A model generated the notes under the pieces. The model was given only the letters and a program-made list of their open reading frames with translations, had not been told where the DNA came from and searched no databases. A stretch of 64,000 bases of DNA, taken from the NCBI GenBank assembly GCA_041319085.1, contig CP101033.1, positions 1,204,501 through 1,268,500 of the forward strand, given 5' to 3'. Below are positions 26,480 to 36,868 of this stretch, piece by piece. The position numbers were made by a program, and so were the translations under genes. The stretch comes from Aeromonas veronii (GTDB lineage Bacteria > Pseudomonadota > Gammaproteobacteria > Enterobacterales > Aeromonadaceae). How positions within the stretch are numbered: position 1 is the first letter of the stretch; each line of letters begins with the position of its first letter.

Positions 26480-27270
26480 ATGAAGAGAATGTTACACATA
26501 GACGAATGGACCGATTTCGAGGCCCACGACATCACCGAGCTGGCGTTGTCAGTCAGCGATGAGATTTATGGCTCGGCCGAGCAGGGGATCCGCGAGCTGA
26601 ACCTGCTGGACGAGTGGCTGGACGAACAGATCGAAGAGGGCTCCTGCGACGAGGTGCGTCAGCAGTTGCTGCAAGGCTTCTACCACAGCCTCGGTTTTCA
26701 CGGCGACTGGCAGGATTACTTCTCGGCCAACAACTGCGACCTCAATCAGGTGCTGGTTCAGCGCAAGGGGATCCCGGTCAGCCTCGGCATTCTCATCATC
26801 CAGCTGGGGCGCAAACTCGGGCTCGATGTGGAGGGGATCTGCTTCCCCGGCCACTTTCTGGTGAGCTTTGCCGGTGGCGAGGGGGAGGTCTATGTCGATC
26901 CCTTTACCGGCGACGAGCTGAGTCTGGCCCGCATCGAGTTGCTGCTGCGCGGCGCGCTGGGGGATTTGGCGACCCTCACCCCCGATTACCTGCAGCCCTC
27001 CGGCCAGTGGGAGATCATCGAACGGTTGCTCAACGTCAGCAAGGGTGCCCTGCTGCGGGAAGATCGCATGCCCGAGGCGCTGCGTTGCAGCGAGCTGTTG
27101 CTGCGGATGAAACCCGGCGATCCGTTGGAAACGCGGGATCGCGGTTTTATCTACGAGCAGCTCGACTGTCCGCGCCAGGCCGCCGATGATTTTGAATATT
27201 TTATTGAACAATGCCCGGACGATCCGGTTGCCGATGTGCTGAAAGTGCAGCTGGCCGCGCTGGATCTTAG

Positions 27271-27289
<19 letters not shown>
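26480..27289 (+). CDS. sirB1: SirB1 transglutaminase-like/TPR protein
   Basis: The 269-residue protein has a transglutaminase-like N-terminal domain with FYHSLGFHGDWQDYF, GIPVSLGILIIQLGRKLGL and GICFPGHFLVSF, followed by a TPR-like C-terminal region (ALRCSELLLRMKPGDPLETRDRG). Relatives (YchA) are widespread beside kdsA; their reaction is unknown. Its last codons form the first copy of the 86-bp repeat that leads into kdsA. Confidence 0.92.
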
Positions 27290-28327
<1,038 letters not shown>

Positions 28328-28354
28328 TCCCGACGCTGTCATGCTTGATGAGAA

Positions 28355-28379
28355 ATGCCCCGCAATGCGGGGTATTTTT
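28355..28379 (+). terminator. kdsA terminator
   Basis: CCCCGC / GCGGGG stem with a 3-base loop, then TATTTTTA, 28 bp past the kdsA stop. Confidence 0.85.
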
Positions 28380-28630
28380 ATATCTGCCATATTTAGTTGA
28401 AGAATAAAACTAATCATCGAGCAAATAAATGTCGGTTGCTGTGGTGTTAAAGGTGTTAATTTTATTGTGTGATTAATGTCTCTTAATTGTTTTTTGTTGC
28501 AGGTAGAGTAGTCGCCGTAGTCATGCAGAAACGACATAGAACGGGTGAGATACGCAGATATCTCGTCCCGGCTATCTGCATATTTATTGCTGGCATAACG
28601 ATGTGCAATTAAATTAACAGGACGTTAATA
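28380..28630 (+). promoter_or_regulatory. AT-rich upstream region of dctA
   Basis: No gene is seen in this 250-bp stretch. It is much richer in A and T than its surroundings, as expected for a regulated promoter. A 7-bp inverted repeat GCAGATA / TATCTGC (28554-28579) lies 52 bp before the start codon. AGGACG is the ribosome binding site. A partial CRP-like half site (TGTGA at 28467) is too weak to call. Confidence 0.45.
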
Positions 28631-29911
28631 ATGCGAAAGAAACTATTTAGCAGCCTCTATTTTCAGGTCTTGCTCGCGATTACCCTCGGGGTATTTCTGG
28701 GGCATGTCTATCCAGAACTGGGCGCCGATATGAAGCCCCTTGGCGATGGCTTCGTAAAATTGATCAAGATGATCATCGCCCCCGTTATTTTCTGTACCGT
28801 GGTTACCGGCATTGCCGGGATGGAGAGCATGAAGGCGGTTGGCAAGACCGGCGCCATTGCGCTGCTCTACTTCGAAGTGGTCAGCACCATCGCCTTGATC
28901 ATCGGGCTGTGCGTGGTCAACCTGTTACAACCGGGTGCCGGCATGAACGTCGATCCGGCAGCGCTGGATGCCAGCACCATCTCCGCCTATGCGGAGCAGG
29001 CCAAGTCACAGGGTATTATCGCCTTTTTGCTGGATATTATTCCGGGCAGCGTGATCGGTGCCTTTGCCAGCGGTAATATCTTGCAGGTGTTACTGTTTGC
29101 GGTGCTGTTTGGCTTCTCCCTGCATCATATCGGTGAAAAGGGACAGGTTATTTTCGGCGTCATCGACAGTTTCTCCAAAGTCATATTTGGTATTATCAAT
29201 ATGATAATGAGACTGGCGCCGGTCGGTGCATTCGGGGCAATGGCATTTACCATCGGTAAATATGGGGTGGGTTCACTGGTACAGCTGGGTCAGCTTATTG
29301 CCTGCTTCTATCTCACCTGCCTCTTCTTTATCTTTATCGTGCTGGGCAGCATCGCCAAAGCGTCTGGCTTCAGTATCCTACGTTTCATCTCCTACATTCG
29401 CGAGGAGCTGCTGATCGTGCTGGGGACCTCCTCGTCCGAGTCGGTACTGCCGCGGATGCTGGACAAGATGGAGAAGCTGGGTTGCCAGAAATCGGTGGTG
29501 GGGCTGGTCATTCCAACCGGTTACTCCTTCAACCTGGATGGCACCTCCATCTATCTGACCATGGCGGCGATTTTTATCGCGCAGGCCACCAATACGCCGC
29601 TGGATCTGTTCCAGCAGATCACCCTGCTGGTGGTGCTGCTGATCTCCTCGAAAGGGGCCGCCGGGGTAACCGGTAGCGGTTTTATCGTGCTGGCAGCGAC
29701 CATTTCGGCGGTGGGCCATCTGCCCCTGGCCGGGCTGGCACTGATCCTGGGGATCGACCGCTTTATGTCCGAGGCGCGGGCGCTGACCAACCTGATCGGT
29801 AACGGGGTCGCCACCGTGGTGGTCGCCAAATACTGCAAGCAGCTGGACGAGAAGAAGATGGATGCGGTGCTCGGCGGCAAGGCCGTGCCGTTGGGAGTGG
29901 ACAGGGCGTAA
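28631..29911 (+). CDS. dctA: C4-dicarboxylate:cation symporter DctA
   Basis: The 426-residue inner-membrane protein of the DAACS family imports succinate, fumarate and malate with protons or sodium under aerobic growth. It matches E. coli DctA closely, with [30 protein letters not shown], the serine-rich re-entrant loop [12 protein letters not shown], and [17 protein letters not shown]. It is a single-gene unit with its own upstream region and terminator. Confidence 0.95.
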   Translation: MRKKLFSSLYFQVLLAITLGVFLGHVYPELGADMKPLGDGFVKLIKMIIAPVIFCTVVTGIAGMESMKAVGKTGAIALLYFEVVSTIALIIGLCVVNLLQPGAGMNVDPAALDASTISAYAEQAKSQGIIAFLLDIIPGSVIGAFASGNILQVLLFAVLFGFSLHHIGEKGQVIFGVIDSFSKVIFGIINMIMRLAPVGAFGAMAFTIGKYGVGSLVQLGQLIACFYLTCLFFIFIVLGSIAKASGFSILRFISYIREELLIVLGTSSSESVLPRMLDKMEKLGCQKSVVGLVIPTGYSFNLDGTSIYLTMAAIFIAQATNTPLDLFQQITLLVVLLISSKGAAGVTGSGFIVLAATISAVGHLPLAGLALILGIDRFMSEARALTNLIGNGVATVVVAKYCKQLDEKKMDAVLGGKAVPLGVDRA

Positions 29912-29956
29912 GCACTGTTTCCTTCGCACGGCCGGGTTGGCTGGTGTGGGGACAAT

Positions 29957-29984
29957 AAAAAAACGGCCGATTGGCCGTTTTTTT
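29957..29984. terminator. Bidirectional terminator between dctA and grcA
   Basis: AAACGGCC / GGCCGTTT with a 4-base loop, T7 on the plus side and A-rich on the other, serving the converging dctA and grcA. Confidence 0.9.
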
Positions 29985-30027
29985 GTGCTGATACCACGAG
30001 TATCAGCTGTTCACTGCAGGGCGCTGA

Positions 30028-30408
30028 TTACAGGCTCTGGGTGAAAGTACGGGTAACCACGTCACGCTGCTGTTCCGGGGTCAGGGCGTTGAAACGCACT
30101 GCGTAGCCAGATACACGGATGGTCAGCTGCGGGTACTTCTCCGGGTTTTCGATAGCATCTTCCAGCGTTTCGCGACGCAGCACGTTGACGTTCAGGTGCT
30201 GGCCACCTTCAACAGCAGGCTCAGCCTGAACCGGCAGTTCGCGGTATTCGAACTGACCCAGGTCAGCCAGTTGCACTTCTTGATCGGCAGCGAAAGCATC
30301 GCCTTTGGCGCAGATGCAGCGAGCCTGTTGCTTCTCTTCGTCCAGCAGCCAGAAAGAGTTCAGCAGAGCGGTGTTGGCGGCCTGGGTGATTTGAATGCCT
30401 TTGATCAT
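30028..30408 (-). CDS. grcA: Autonomous glycyl radical cofactor GrcA
   Basis: The 126-residue protein replaces the oxygen-damaged C-terminus of pyruvate formate-lyase and restores its activity. It starts [12 protein letters not shown] behind GAGGAGTCATACC and has the glycyl radical motif [10 protein letters not shown] near the C-terminus. The promoter region carries two FNR boxes, fitting induction under low oxygen. Confidence 0.96.
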   Translation of the reverse strand: MIKGIQITQAANTALLNSFWLLDEEKQQARCICAKGDAFAADQEVQLADLGQFEYRELPVQAEPAVEGGQHLNVNVLRRETLEDAIENPEKYPQLTIRVSGYAVRFNALTPEQQRDVVTRTFTQSL

Positions 30409-30560
30409 GGTATGACTCCTCAATGGGAACGCGAATCCAACTGTAAGGAAATTACCCTGATGTATTTAAGCTACCGTCGATGGCGATGACTTAAAGGGCC
30501 CTTGCCTTACACCTTTTCTTTGATGGGGTCATATATACCATGGTGGCAATATTACCAAAA

Positions 30561-30627
30561 TTGATCCAGATCAAAAAAATCCGACAAAATGCCATTTCAA
30601 TGGGATTAAATTCTTGAGTTGAATCAA
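30561..30627 (-). promoter_or_regulatory. Two FNR boxes upstream of grcA
   Basis: TTGATCCAGATCAA (30561-30574) is a perfect FNR site; TTGAGTTGAATCAA (30614-30627) has one mismatch. Their centres are 53 bp apart. A TATATA element at 30531-30537 on the minus strand places the transcription start near 30527, about 40 bp from the first box, a class II FNR layout. Confidence 0.88.
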
Positions 30628-30723
30628 AAAGAGGTCATTTTTCTGATTTTGTAAGATATCTAAATTATGCATCTTTTATCCCATTAATCTAGTAATTTAA
30701 CTACATCTTTCTGGCTTTTCTGA

Positions 30724-31039
30724 GGTTAATTGAGGGGGGTGGCTACACTCAGCAAAAAAAAAAGCGAGGAGAGTGCCGGGTGAATCGTGCCGGGTGAATA
30801 ATGGGTGGCGAAAGTGGACATGGTTCGCCCTGTTTTGTTGCTGGGCAAGCTGCTCGACGGGCGCATCCGCTGATGTGCAGGTGGCATAGGCTCTGTTCCA
30901 GCAGGCACTCGCCCGTTATCCCCCATCGCTGGCGTGGTCGGGGCGCCTCGCCAGGCTCTGGAAAGCGTGAACCACGGTTGCGTCTTGCGGGCTGGCCCCC
31001 TATCCTGAGCCCTTCGTCGTATCAAGTGAGGAGGCCGGG
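30724..31039. other. Region before ung without a recognised gene
   Basis: The stretch begins with a run of ten A at 30754-30763 and a short direct repeat, GTGCCGGGTGAAT, twice 17 bases apart (near 30773 and 30790). Reading frames exist on both strands but show no family likeness and no good ribosome binding site. It probably holds the ung promoter. Confidence 0.35.
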
Positions 31040-31717
31040 GTGCTGACCTGGAGTGATGTGATTGGCTCTGAGAAAGAGCAGGACTATTTCAAGAGTACGC
31101 TGGCAACCGTCAGAGCCGAGCGGGAAGCGGGCAAGGTGATCTACCCGCCAGCCACCGATGTGTTCAATGCCTTCAAGCTGACCGAGCTGGATCAGGTCAA
31201 GGTAGTGATCCTGGGCCAGGACCCTTACCACGGCCCCAATCAGGCGCACGGTCTCTGCTTCTCCGTTCTGCCCGGCGTGCGCACACCCCCCTCACTGGTC
31301 AACATCTATAAAGAGATGCAGCGGGACCTGCCAGGTTTCATCACACCCAATCACGGTTTTCTCGAATCCTGGGCCAAACAGGGCGTCCTGCTGCTCAACA
31401 CCGTGCTGACGGTGCAGGCCGGTCAGGCTCACTCTCACGCCCATCTGGGATGGGAGACCTTTACCGATCGGGTCATCGAGCAGATCAATGCCAGTTGTCA
31501 GGGTGTGGTGTTCCTGCTGTGGGGTGCCCACGCCCAGAAGAAGGGACGTTTCATCGACCGCCAGCGCCACTATGTGCTGACCGCGCCGCACCCGAGCCCC
31601 CTCTCTGCCCACCGCGGTTTCATCGGTTGCGGTCACTTTAGCGAGAGCAATCGCTTGCTGGAACAACAGGGCAAGAGTCCGATAGAGTGGAAATCTGTCT
31701 GCATCCCACTTGATTGA
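31040..31717 (+). CDS. ung: Uracil-DNA glycosylase
   Basis: The 225-residue family 1 enzyme removes uracil from DNA. It has the water-activating loop [14 protein letters not shown], the uracil-binding LLLNTVLTV, and the leucine loop [11 protein letters not shown]. The start is GTG at 31040 with GGAGG ten bases upstream. Confidence 0.97.
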   Translation: MLTWSDVIGSEKEQDYFKSTLATVRAEREAGKVIYPPATDVFNAFKLTELDQVKVVILGQDPYHGPNQAHGLCFSVLPGVRTPPSLVNIYKEMQRDLPGFITPNHGFLESWAKQGVLLLNTVLTVQAGQAHSHAHLGWETFTDRVIEQINASCQGVVFLLWGAHAQKKGRFIDRQRHYVLTAPHPSPLSAHRGFIGCGHFSESNRLLEQQGKSPIEWKSVCIPLD

Positions 31718-31787
31718 GTGCAAAGTTCGGGCGACAAATGACCGTATACTCAGGGACATAAGATTAATTCAGAGCCAAGGAGTGCCC

Positions 31788-32339
31788 ATGTTATCCAGTC
31801 TGCACAAGGACCATCTCAACATCGCCCGACTTTTAGAGCTGCTCAAGCACAAGCTGGCAGCCATTCGTGCCGAAGAGCCCATCAGCTATTTTCTGGTACG
31901 CGATGTCATCGACTACCTGCGGGAGGTCTCTGACAAGTACCACCATCCCAAGGAAGACCTCGTCTATGACTACTACCTGAAATATCGGGTAGTGGAAGGG
32001 GAGGTTGCCAACCGCCTGCAGGAGGAGCACGTCAAGCTGCTGGAGGCCGGGGCCGATCTCAAGGAGATGGTGGAGATGATCCTGATGGATGCGGTGATCC
32101 CCCTCGATCAGTTCACCACCAAGCTGGAGCGCTTCGTGGAGCTGCAAGAGGCGCACATGAACTACGAAGAGGGGGTGATCTTCCCCCATCTGCGTGACTC
32201 CCTGACCGAAGATGACTGGCGTCAACTGGAGCAAAACTGGCAGAACCGCGCCATTGGTGACCCCCTGTTCGGCGCCGAGGTGAGCCAGCACTTCCAGGCA
32301 CTGGCCAAGCGGCTCTCTTTGCCGCTCACGAGCGGCTAA
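31788..32339 (+). CDS. Hemerythrin-domain protein
   Basis: The 183-residue protein begins MLSSLHKDHLNIARLLEL and carries the hemerythrin-like set of ligands: H-x-x-H style first helix (LHKDHLN), YHHPKEDLVY, and LQEEHVKLLE, with AHMNYEEGVIFPHL later. Such proteins bind a di-iron centre and sense or carry oxygen or NO, or protect iron-sulfur clusters. AGGAGTGCCC gives the start. It is alone on its transcript, with a terminator after it. Confidence 0.85.
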   Translation: MLSSLHKDHLNIARLLELLKHKLAAIRAEEPISYFLVRDVIDYLREVSDKYHHPKEDLVYDYYLKYRVVEGEVANRLQEEHVKLLEAGADLKEMVEMILMDAVIPLDQFTTKLERFVELQEAHMNYEEGVIFPHLRDSLTEDDWRQLEQNWQNRAIGDPLFGAEVSQHFQALAKRLSLPLTSG

Positions 32340-32397
32340 GACGAGCCCGAACCCGCAGCGCGGCGGGTATTGTGTGAGTGCAACTTGAGTGAAAACA

Positions 32398-32423
32398 GAA
32401 AGGCCTCCATCCGGAGGCCTTTT
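32398..32423 (+). terminator. Terminator after the hemerythrin gene
   Basis: AGGCCTCC / GGAGGCCT stem with a 4-base loop, flanked by A and T runs. Confidence 0.82.
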
Positions 32424-32507
32424 GCATTATGGATGTTGCCATCCATTGCGCAGCCCAAGGATATACAACTGCTGGCAGCAACTCTCTTCGGAGAAGTTAC
32501 TTATCGA

Positions 32508-33308
32508 CTATCTGGCGTGACTGAGCAGGGTGGATGGGCAGGTGTGCAGGTATTGGTGGGGCGTCAGGCCGAACTCCTGTTTAAAGCGGGCGGCAAAGCG
32601 GCTGGGGGAGTCATAACCGCAGGCGAGGGCGACCTCCAGCGGGGTCAGGCCCTGTTGCAACAGGTTGAGGGCATGGCTCATGCGTACCTGAGCCAGCAAC
32701 TGGCGAAAGCTGCGACCTTCGGCGGCCAGCTTGCGCACCATGGAGGCGCGACTCATAGAGAAGTGGGGGGCCACCGCCTCCAGGGTGTGGTCGATGCCTG
32801 GTTCAACCGCCAGGTAGCGTGCCAGCCGCTCTGCGAGGGTCATGGTGCTGGCGGGAAAGATCAACCCGAGGGCGTTGGCAGCCCGCAGCTCGGCATAGAA
32901 GCCGCGCAGCAGTTCGGCCTGGGTTGCTTCGCTGAGCCCCCGCTCGGCCATGGTGCTGATGAGCTCGAAGCAGAAGGCGAGACCGGGGGTGACCTTGACG
33001 GCGGGTTCCTCCAGATCGGCGTGGGAAGGGGCTGACTCGGCCAGCCATTCTGGTGGCGGCGGGGTGAGCAGCGTGATGGCGTGGGAGCGAAATTTGCCCT
33101 GCTCCGGCTGATTGACGAAGGTGAGCTGGTGGCCTGCCGGGATCAGCAGCCACCGCTCCCTGTCAAACGACAGACGCTGCTCGCGCCACCACAGTTGCTT
33201 GCTCCCCTGGGTGACCCAGATGAGGGTCGGGGCGTAGATGAGCACCCGATGCAGGGGCTGCTGGCGGATCCCGAGATAGTGGCTCTGTTGCAGCAGGGGA
33301 GTGCTCAT
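32508..33308 (-). CDS. AraC-family transcription regulator
   Basis: The 266-residue protein has a cupin-like N-terminal sensor (WWREQRLSFDRERWLLIPAG) and two C-terminal HTH units: MSRASMVRKLAAEGRSFRQL, then VALACGYDSPSRFAARFKQE with FGLTPHQY. The ligand is unknown. It lies 11 bp downstream of the PEBP gene on the same strand, so the two may share a transcript or control. Confidence 0.9.
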   Translation of the reverse strand: MSTPLLQQSHYLGIRQQPLHRVLIYAPTLIWVTQGSKQLWWREQRLSFDRERWLLIPAGHQLTFVNQPEQGKFRSHAITLLTPPPPEWLAESAPSHADLEEPAVKVTPGLAFCFELISTMAERGLSEATQAELLRGFYAELRAANALGLIFPASTMTLAERLARYLAVEPGIDHTLEAVAPHFSMSRASMVRKLAAEGRSFRQLLAQVRMSHALNLLQQGLTPLEVALACGYDSPSRFAARFKQEFGLTPHQYLHTCPSTLLSHAR

Positions 33309-33319
33309 CCGTTTGGCTC

Positions 33320-33856
33320 CTAGGGGGTGACGAAGGTGGCGGTCAGGGTGGCTTTGCCGAGCGCCATGCTATTGAGCATGTAGCCTACCATAGCGGGCGG
33401 GGTATCAGCCTTCACCTCGAGATCATGGGGCAGGGCCCAGGCGGTGAACTGATAGCGGTGCATGCCGTGACCTGCGGGCGGGCAGGGGCCGCCGTAACCC
33501 TGGCTGCCAAAGTCGGTGCGGATCTCCAATCCCTGCTTGAGCTTGCCGGAGGCATTGCTGGCCAGCTCGCTCTGGGTGGCAGGCAGATTCACCACCAGCC
33601 AGTGCCACCAACCGCTGCCGGTGGGGGCATCGGGATCATAGGCGGTGATGGCAACGCTTTTGGTGCCAGCCGGCAGATCCTGCCAGCTCAGCTGGGGCGA
33701 GTGGTTGTCGCCGCTGCAGCCAAAGCCGTTGAAGCTGAACTGTTTGGCCATCAACTGGCCTTCGTGAATGTCCGTGCTCTTCAGGGTCATGGCAAAGGCT
33801 GGCATGGCCGTCAGGCAGAGCAGTGGCAACAGGGCACTCTGTTTGAGCAATTTCAT
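33320..33856 (-). CDS. Exported YbhB/YbcL (PEBP) family protein
   Basis: The 178-residue precursor has a signal peptide, MKLLKQSALLPLLCLTAMPAFA. The PEBP core is visible: SPQLSWQDLPAGTKSVAI, YDPDAPTGSGWWHWLVVNLP, and GYGGPCPPAGHGMHRYQF. The family shares the phosphatidylethanolamine-binding fold; the bacterial ligand and role are uncertain. The start is behind AGGAGTCACCCG. Confidence 0.92.
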   Translation of the reverse strand: MKLLKQSALLPLLCLTAMPAFAMTLKSTDIHEGQLMAKQFSFNGFGCSGDNHSPQLSWQDLPAGTKSVAITAYDPDAPTGSGWWHWLVVNLPATQSELASNASGKLKQGLEIRTDFGSQGYGGPCPPAGHGMHRYQFTAWALPHDLEVKADTPPAMVGYMLNSMALGKATLTATFVTP

Positions 33857-34001
33857 CGGGTGACTCCTCGTGTGGTAACGGGTTCACTTTAGCGAGGGTA
33901 GGGCAGATTGTTATTGTAGAACGGCTCAATGTGGCGTCGATTGATGAGTTATTTGAGCCTTTGAGTGGTTTTTATGGCAAGAAGGTAAACGGCAGCGATA
34001 A

Positions 34002-34030
34002 AAAAACCGGCATCATGGATGCCGGTTTTT
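34002..34030. terminator. Orphan terminator left of the tnpB element
   Basis: CCGGCATC / GATGCCGG stem with a 3-base loop, A-run before and TTTTT after. No gene ends next to it now: PEBP starts leftward from 33856. It fits as the terminator of purA, separated from it by the inserted tnpB element. Confidence 0.75.
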
Positions 34031-34071
34031 GTTTGACGATAAGAGGGGCGGCTTAGCAGATGCCCCGTAAA

Positions 34072-35441
34072 CCCTAGCCCAATCGGGCGGGGATATAAGG
34101 GGAGCTAATCTGATGCGTTTGCGAGCCCGCCTATGTCTTCAGTGTCTCGATAGTCGCGCCTGCCGCACGTCCGCAGCGGTTGTTGATTTCACTGGCACGC
34201 GCTATAACTGTACTTATATACAGACTGTGTTTTTAATCATGAAAAGAGCCACAAAAGTACGTATTTACCCCACCGACGAACAAGCGGCATTCCTCAATGC
34301 CCAGTTCGGCGCGGTGCGGTTCGCGTACAACAAAGCCCTTCATATTCAGCGGCACATGTTCCAGCGCCACAGGGTTTCACTGAAACCCAAACGCGACTTG
34401 AAACCCCTGCTCGCTGTGGCAAAAAAATCGCGCAAATACAGCTGGCTGAAAGAGTACGATTCACAAGCCTTACAGCAGGCGGTGATCAACCTGGATAAGG
34501 CATTCGCCAATTTTTTCAACCCCAAGCTCAAGGCCAGGATGCCCACCTTCAAGAGCAAGAGAGGCAGGCAATCGAGCTACCACCCCAATGGCAAAGTGCT
34601 GACCGATGCCATCCTGTTACCGAAGATGACGCCCATCCGAGCTGTCATTCACCGAGATATTATCGGCGTGGTATCTAGTATCACGGTCAGCCGTGGCCCG
34701 ACAGGGAAATACTATGCCTCCATCCTTTGCGATGATGGCCGTGAGGCTCCCGCCAAGCCCTCCCTCATCACAGAGGTGACAGGCTATGATATGGGGCTGT
34801 CCCACTACCTCATTGCGTCGAGTGGCAAAAAGATGGCCAACCCGCGCCATCTTATCAACGCAAGTCGCAATCTGCGGCGAAAGCAAAAAGCACTGTCTCG
34901 CAAGAAAAAAGGCAGTGCCAATCGTAGTAAGGCCAAATTACAGCTGGCCGCCCTGCACGAGCGGGTAGCCAATGCTCGCGCTGATTTTCAGCACAAACTC
35001 TCTCGCACGATAGTTGACGATAACCAAGCGATCATCGTGGAGACGCTTAAAACAACCAATATGATGAAAAACCACAAGCTGGCCCGCGCCATTGGCGATG
35101 CTGGCTGGCATGGTTTTATCATGAGGCTGGAGTACAAAGCCCAAGCGGCGGGCCGCCACATAATCAAACTCGATCAGTGGTTCGCCAGCTCTAAACTATG
35201 TAGTGAGTGCGGCCACAAGATGCCGGAGATGCCACTTCACCAACGACAGTGGGTATGTCCAGCGTGTGGGGCAGAGCATGACCGCGACATCAACGCGGCC
35301 ATGAACATTCGACAGCAAGGAATATTGGAATTAAAAGCGGCGGGGCTCGCCGTTTCTGCCCATGGAGGCCAGCGTAAATCCGTCAATCTGACGGTAGCGG
35401 CCTAAGAAGTGGGAAGCCTCGCCGCTTGTGGCGGGGAGCAG
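34072..35441 (+). mobile_element. tnpB-only IS200/IS605-group insertion (approximate ends)
   Basis: The element holds one gene, tnpB, and no tnpA. The left end has an imperfect hairpin at 34072-34092 (GCCC-AATC-GGGC inside CCC/GGG). The right end has a hairpin at 35418-35438 (CTCGCCGC / GCGGGGAG with one mismatch), typical of this group, which has subterminal hairpins instead of inverted repeats. The element would need a TnpA in trans to move. Exact ends cannot be fixed without an empty site. Confidence 0.7.
34239..35405 (+). CDS. tnpB: TnpB, RNA-guided nuclease of an IS200/IS605-type element
   Basis: The 388-residue protein starts MKRATKVRIYPTDEQAAFLN; the upstream frame is element end, not protein. 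The RuvC triad is intact: Asp184 (GYDMGLS), Glu268 (VETLK) and Asp348/Asp350 (HDRDINAAMN). A zinc ribbon CSECGHK / CPACGAE lies between the last two. TnpB proteins use an RNA from the element right end (omega RNA) to cut DNA at the empty donor site and so favour retention of the element. GC content and codon use differ from purA next door. Confidence 0.93.
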   Translation: MKRATKVRIYPTDEQAAFLNAQFGAVRFAYNKALHIQRHMFQRHRVSLKPKRDLKPLLAVAKKSRKYSWLKEYDSQALQQAVINLDKAFANFFNPKLKARMPTFKSKRGRQSSYHPNGKVLTDAILLPKMTPIRAVIHRDIIGVVSSITVSRGPTGKYYASILCDDGREAPAKPSLITEVTGYDMGLSHYLIASSGKKMANPRHLINASRNLRRKQKALSRKKKGSANRSKAKLQLAALHERVANARADFQHKLSRTIVDDNQAIIVETLKTTNMMKNHKLARAIGDAGWHGFIMRLEYKAQAAGRHIIKLDQWFASSKLCSECGHKMPEMPLHQRQWVCPACGAEHDRDINAAMNIRQQGILELKAAGLAVSAHGGQRKSVNLTVAA

Positions 35442-36698
35442 TCACCGCAGGATCATCTCGTCACGGCCCGGGCCGACGGAAACCATCGGAACCGGTACGC
35501 CGAGCAGCGCTTCGATGCGCAGCACGTACTGCTGGGCCGCTTTGGGCAGCTCTTCGAAGGTACGGCAGCCGGTGATGTCTTCGCTCCAGCTCTCCATCTT
35601 CTCGTAAACCGGCTTCAGGGCAGCGGTTTGCGGCCAAATCGGGTTCTCGGTGTGGGCACCTTCGTAAGCCACGCAGATCTTCAGATCCGGCAGACCGGTC
35701 AGGCAGTCCAGCTTGGTCAGGGCCACTTCGGTGGCAGCTTGCAGTTCGACACCGTTCTTGGTGGCGACAGCGTCGAAGTAACCGACATCACGGGGACGGC
35801 CGGTGGTGGCGCCGAACTCGTTGGTGATCTTGCGGAACTCGTCCTGGTTCTCCATGGCGGTCAGCAGGGTGCCGGTACCGACAGAGGAGCTGAATGCCTT
35901 GGCCACAGCGATGACGCGCTCCGGACGCAGTGCCGGCAGACCGCCACCGATACCGGCGTAGGCGCCAGATACGTGGGAGGAGGTCACCCAGGGGTATTCG
36001 CCATAGATGAGATCTCGGCCTGCACCCAGCTGCGCTTCGAACAGCAGGGTCTTGCCTTCCGCCTGCAGTGCTTTGAGCGGCATGCTGACGTTGCAGACGG
36101 CGTCGATCCAGGGTGCAGAGACTTCCAGCAGCCAGTCAGCCATCTCCTGGGCAGTCTGGGTGAATTCGAAGGAGGGGTAGATAGCCTTCATCTGCGGCAG
36201 TTTCCAGTCCAGCATGAACTGGATGCGCTCGACCAGTACTTCTGGCTGTTTCAGCCAGCCAACCAGGATCGCTTTTTTCATTACGCGATCGCCGTAGGCA
36301 GGGGCGATGCCCTGACGGGTGGAGCCATAGGCGCCGTCACCCAGACGTTGCTCTTCCAGGGTATCTTCCAGTGCGTGCAGCGGCAGGCACAGGGTGGCGC
36401 GGTCAGAGATGGCCAGCTTCGGAGTCACGCCGGAGGCTTTGACTTCGTCGAGCTCGACGGTCAGTTTCTCGGGGCTGATCACCATGCCCGGGCCGAGGAC
36501 AACCAGGCAATCCGGGTTGAATACGCCACTCGGAACCTGGTGCAGCTTGAAGGTGCCAAGGTCGTTGACCACGGTGTGGCCAGCGTTGTTGCCGCCCTGG
36601 AAGCGAATGCTGGCGCCAGCTTGACCTGCCAGATAATCAACGATGCGGCCTTTGCCTTCATCACCCCAGTTAGCACCTACGACTACGATAGACGACAT
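35442..36698 (-). CDS. purA: Adenylosuccinate synthase
   Basis: The 418-residue enzyme joins IMP and aspartate with GTP in AMP synthesis. It has the N-terminal GANWGDEGKGRIVD with the catalytic aspartate, GGNNAGHTVV, GSTRQGIAPAYGDR, the GTP-site EFGATTGRPRDVGYFD, and ends GPGRDEMILR. It is somewhat shorter than E. coli PurA (432) and differs from the enterobacterial type, so it may be a second copy. The stop lies at the right end of the tnpB element. A LysR gene is divergent. Confidence 0.93.
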   Translation of the reverse strand: MSSIVVVGANWGDEGKGRIVDYLAGQAGASIRFQGGNNAGHTVVNDLGTFKLHQVPSGVFNPDCLVVLGPGMVISPEKLTVELDEVKASGVTPKLAISDRATLCLPLHALEDTLEEQRLGDGAYGSTRQGIAPAYGDRVMKKAILVGWLKQPEVLVERIQFMLDWKLPQMKAIYPSFEFTQTAQEMADWLLEVSAPWIDAVCNVSMPLKALQAEGKTLLFEAQLGAGRDLIYGEYPWVTSSHVSGAYAGIGGGLPALRPERVIAVAKAFSSSVGTGTLLTAMENQDEFRKITNEFGATTGRPRDVGYFDAVATKNGVELQAATEVALTKLDCLTGLPDLKICVAYEGAHTENPIWPQTAALKPVYEKMESWSEDITGCRTFEELPKAAQQYVLRIEALLGVPVPMVSVGPGRDEMILR

Positions 36699-36759
36699 GA
36701 CTCTTTCTCCTAAGACGTTAAGCGTCCATCCTAGGAGCCTGATGCGGATTAGAAAAATT

Positions 36760-36801
36760 AATTATCTTTATAATTCCGATAAGAGAACCATATAATTATG
36801 G
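36760..36801. promoter_or_regulatory. Two AT-rich dyads between purA and the LysR gene
   Basis: AATTAT-CTTT-ATAATT (36760-36775) and CCATA-TAAT-TATGG (36788-36801) lie in the 170-bp divergent region. They are plausible sites for the LysR protein or overlapping promoters of both genes. Confidence 0.45.
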
Positions 36802-36868
36802 CCAATTAAGCGGCAAACCGTCCGATTTTGCCTATCAAGCCCCGCACCTCGCGGGTTGAGGGACTCTT

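Noticed and set aside
30801..31046. Plus-strand frame of 81 codons before ung
   Set aside because: No ribosome binding site, no family likeness, and Arg/Ser/Pro-rich composition typical of non-coding GC-rich DNA.
35442..36698. Possibility that purA is the phage-type PurZ (2-aminoadenine genome system)
   Set aside because: The catalytic aspartate in GDEGKG is present; PurZ proteins replace it. No partner genes (MazZ/DatZ type) are nearby.
35409..36713. Plus-strand frame of 434 codons opposite purA
   Set aside because: Antisense shadow; purA on the minus strand has all active-site motifs.
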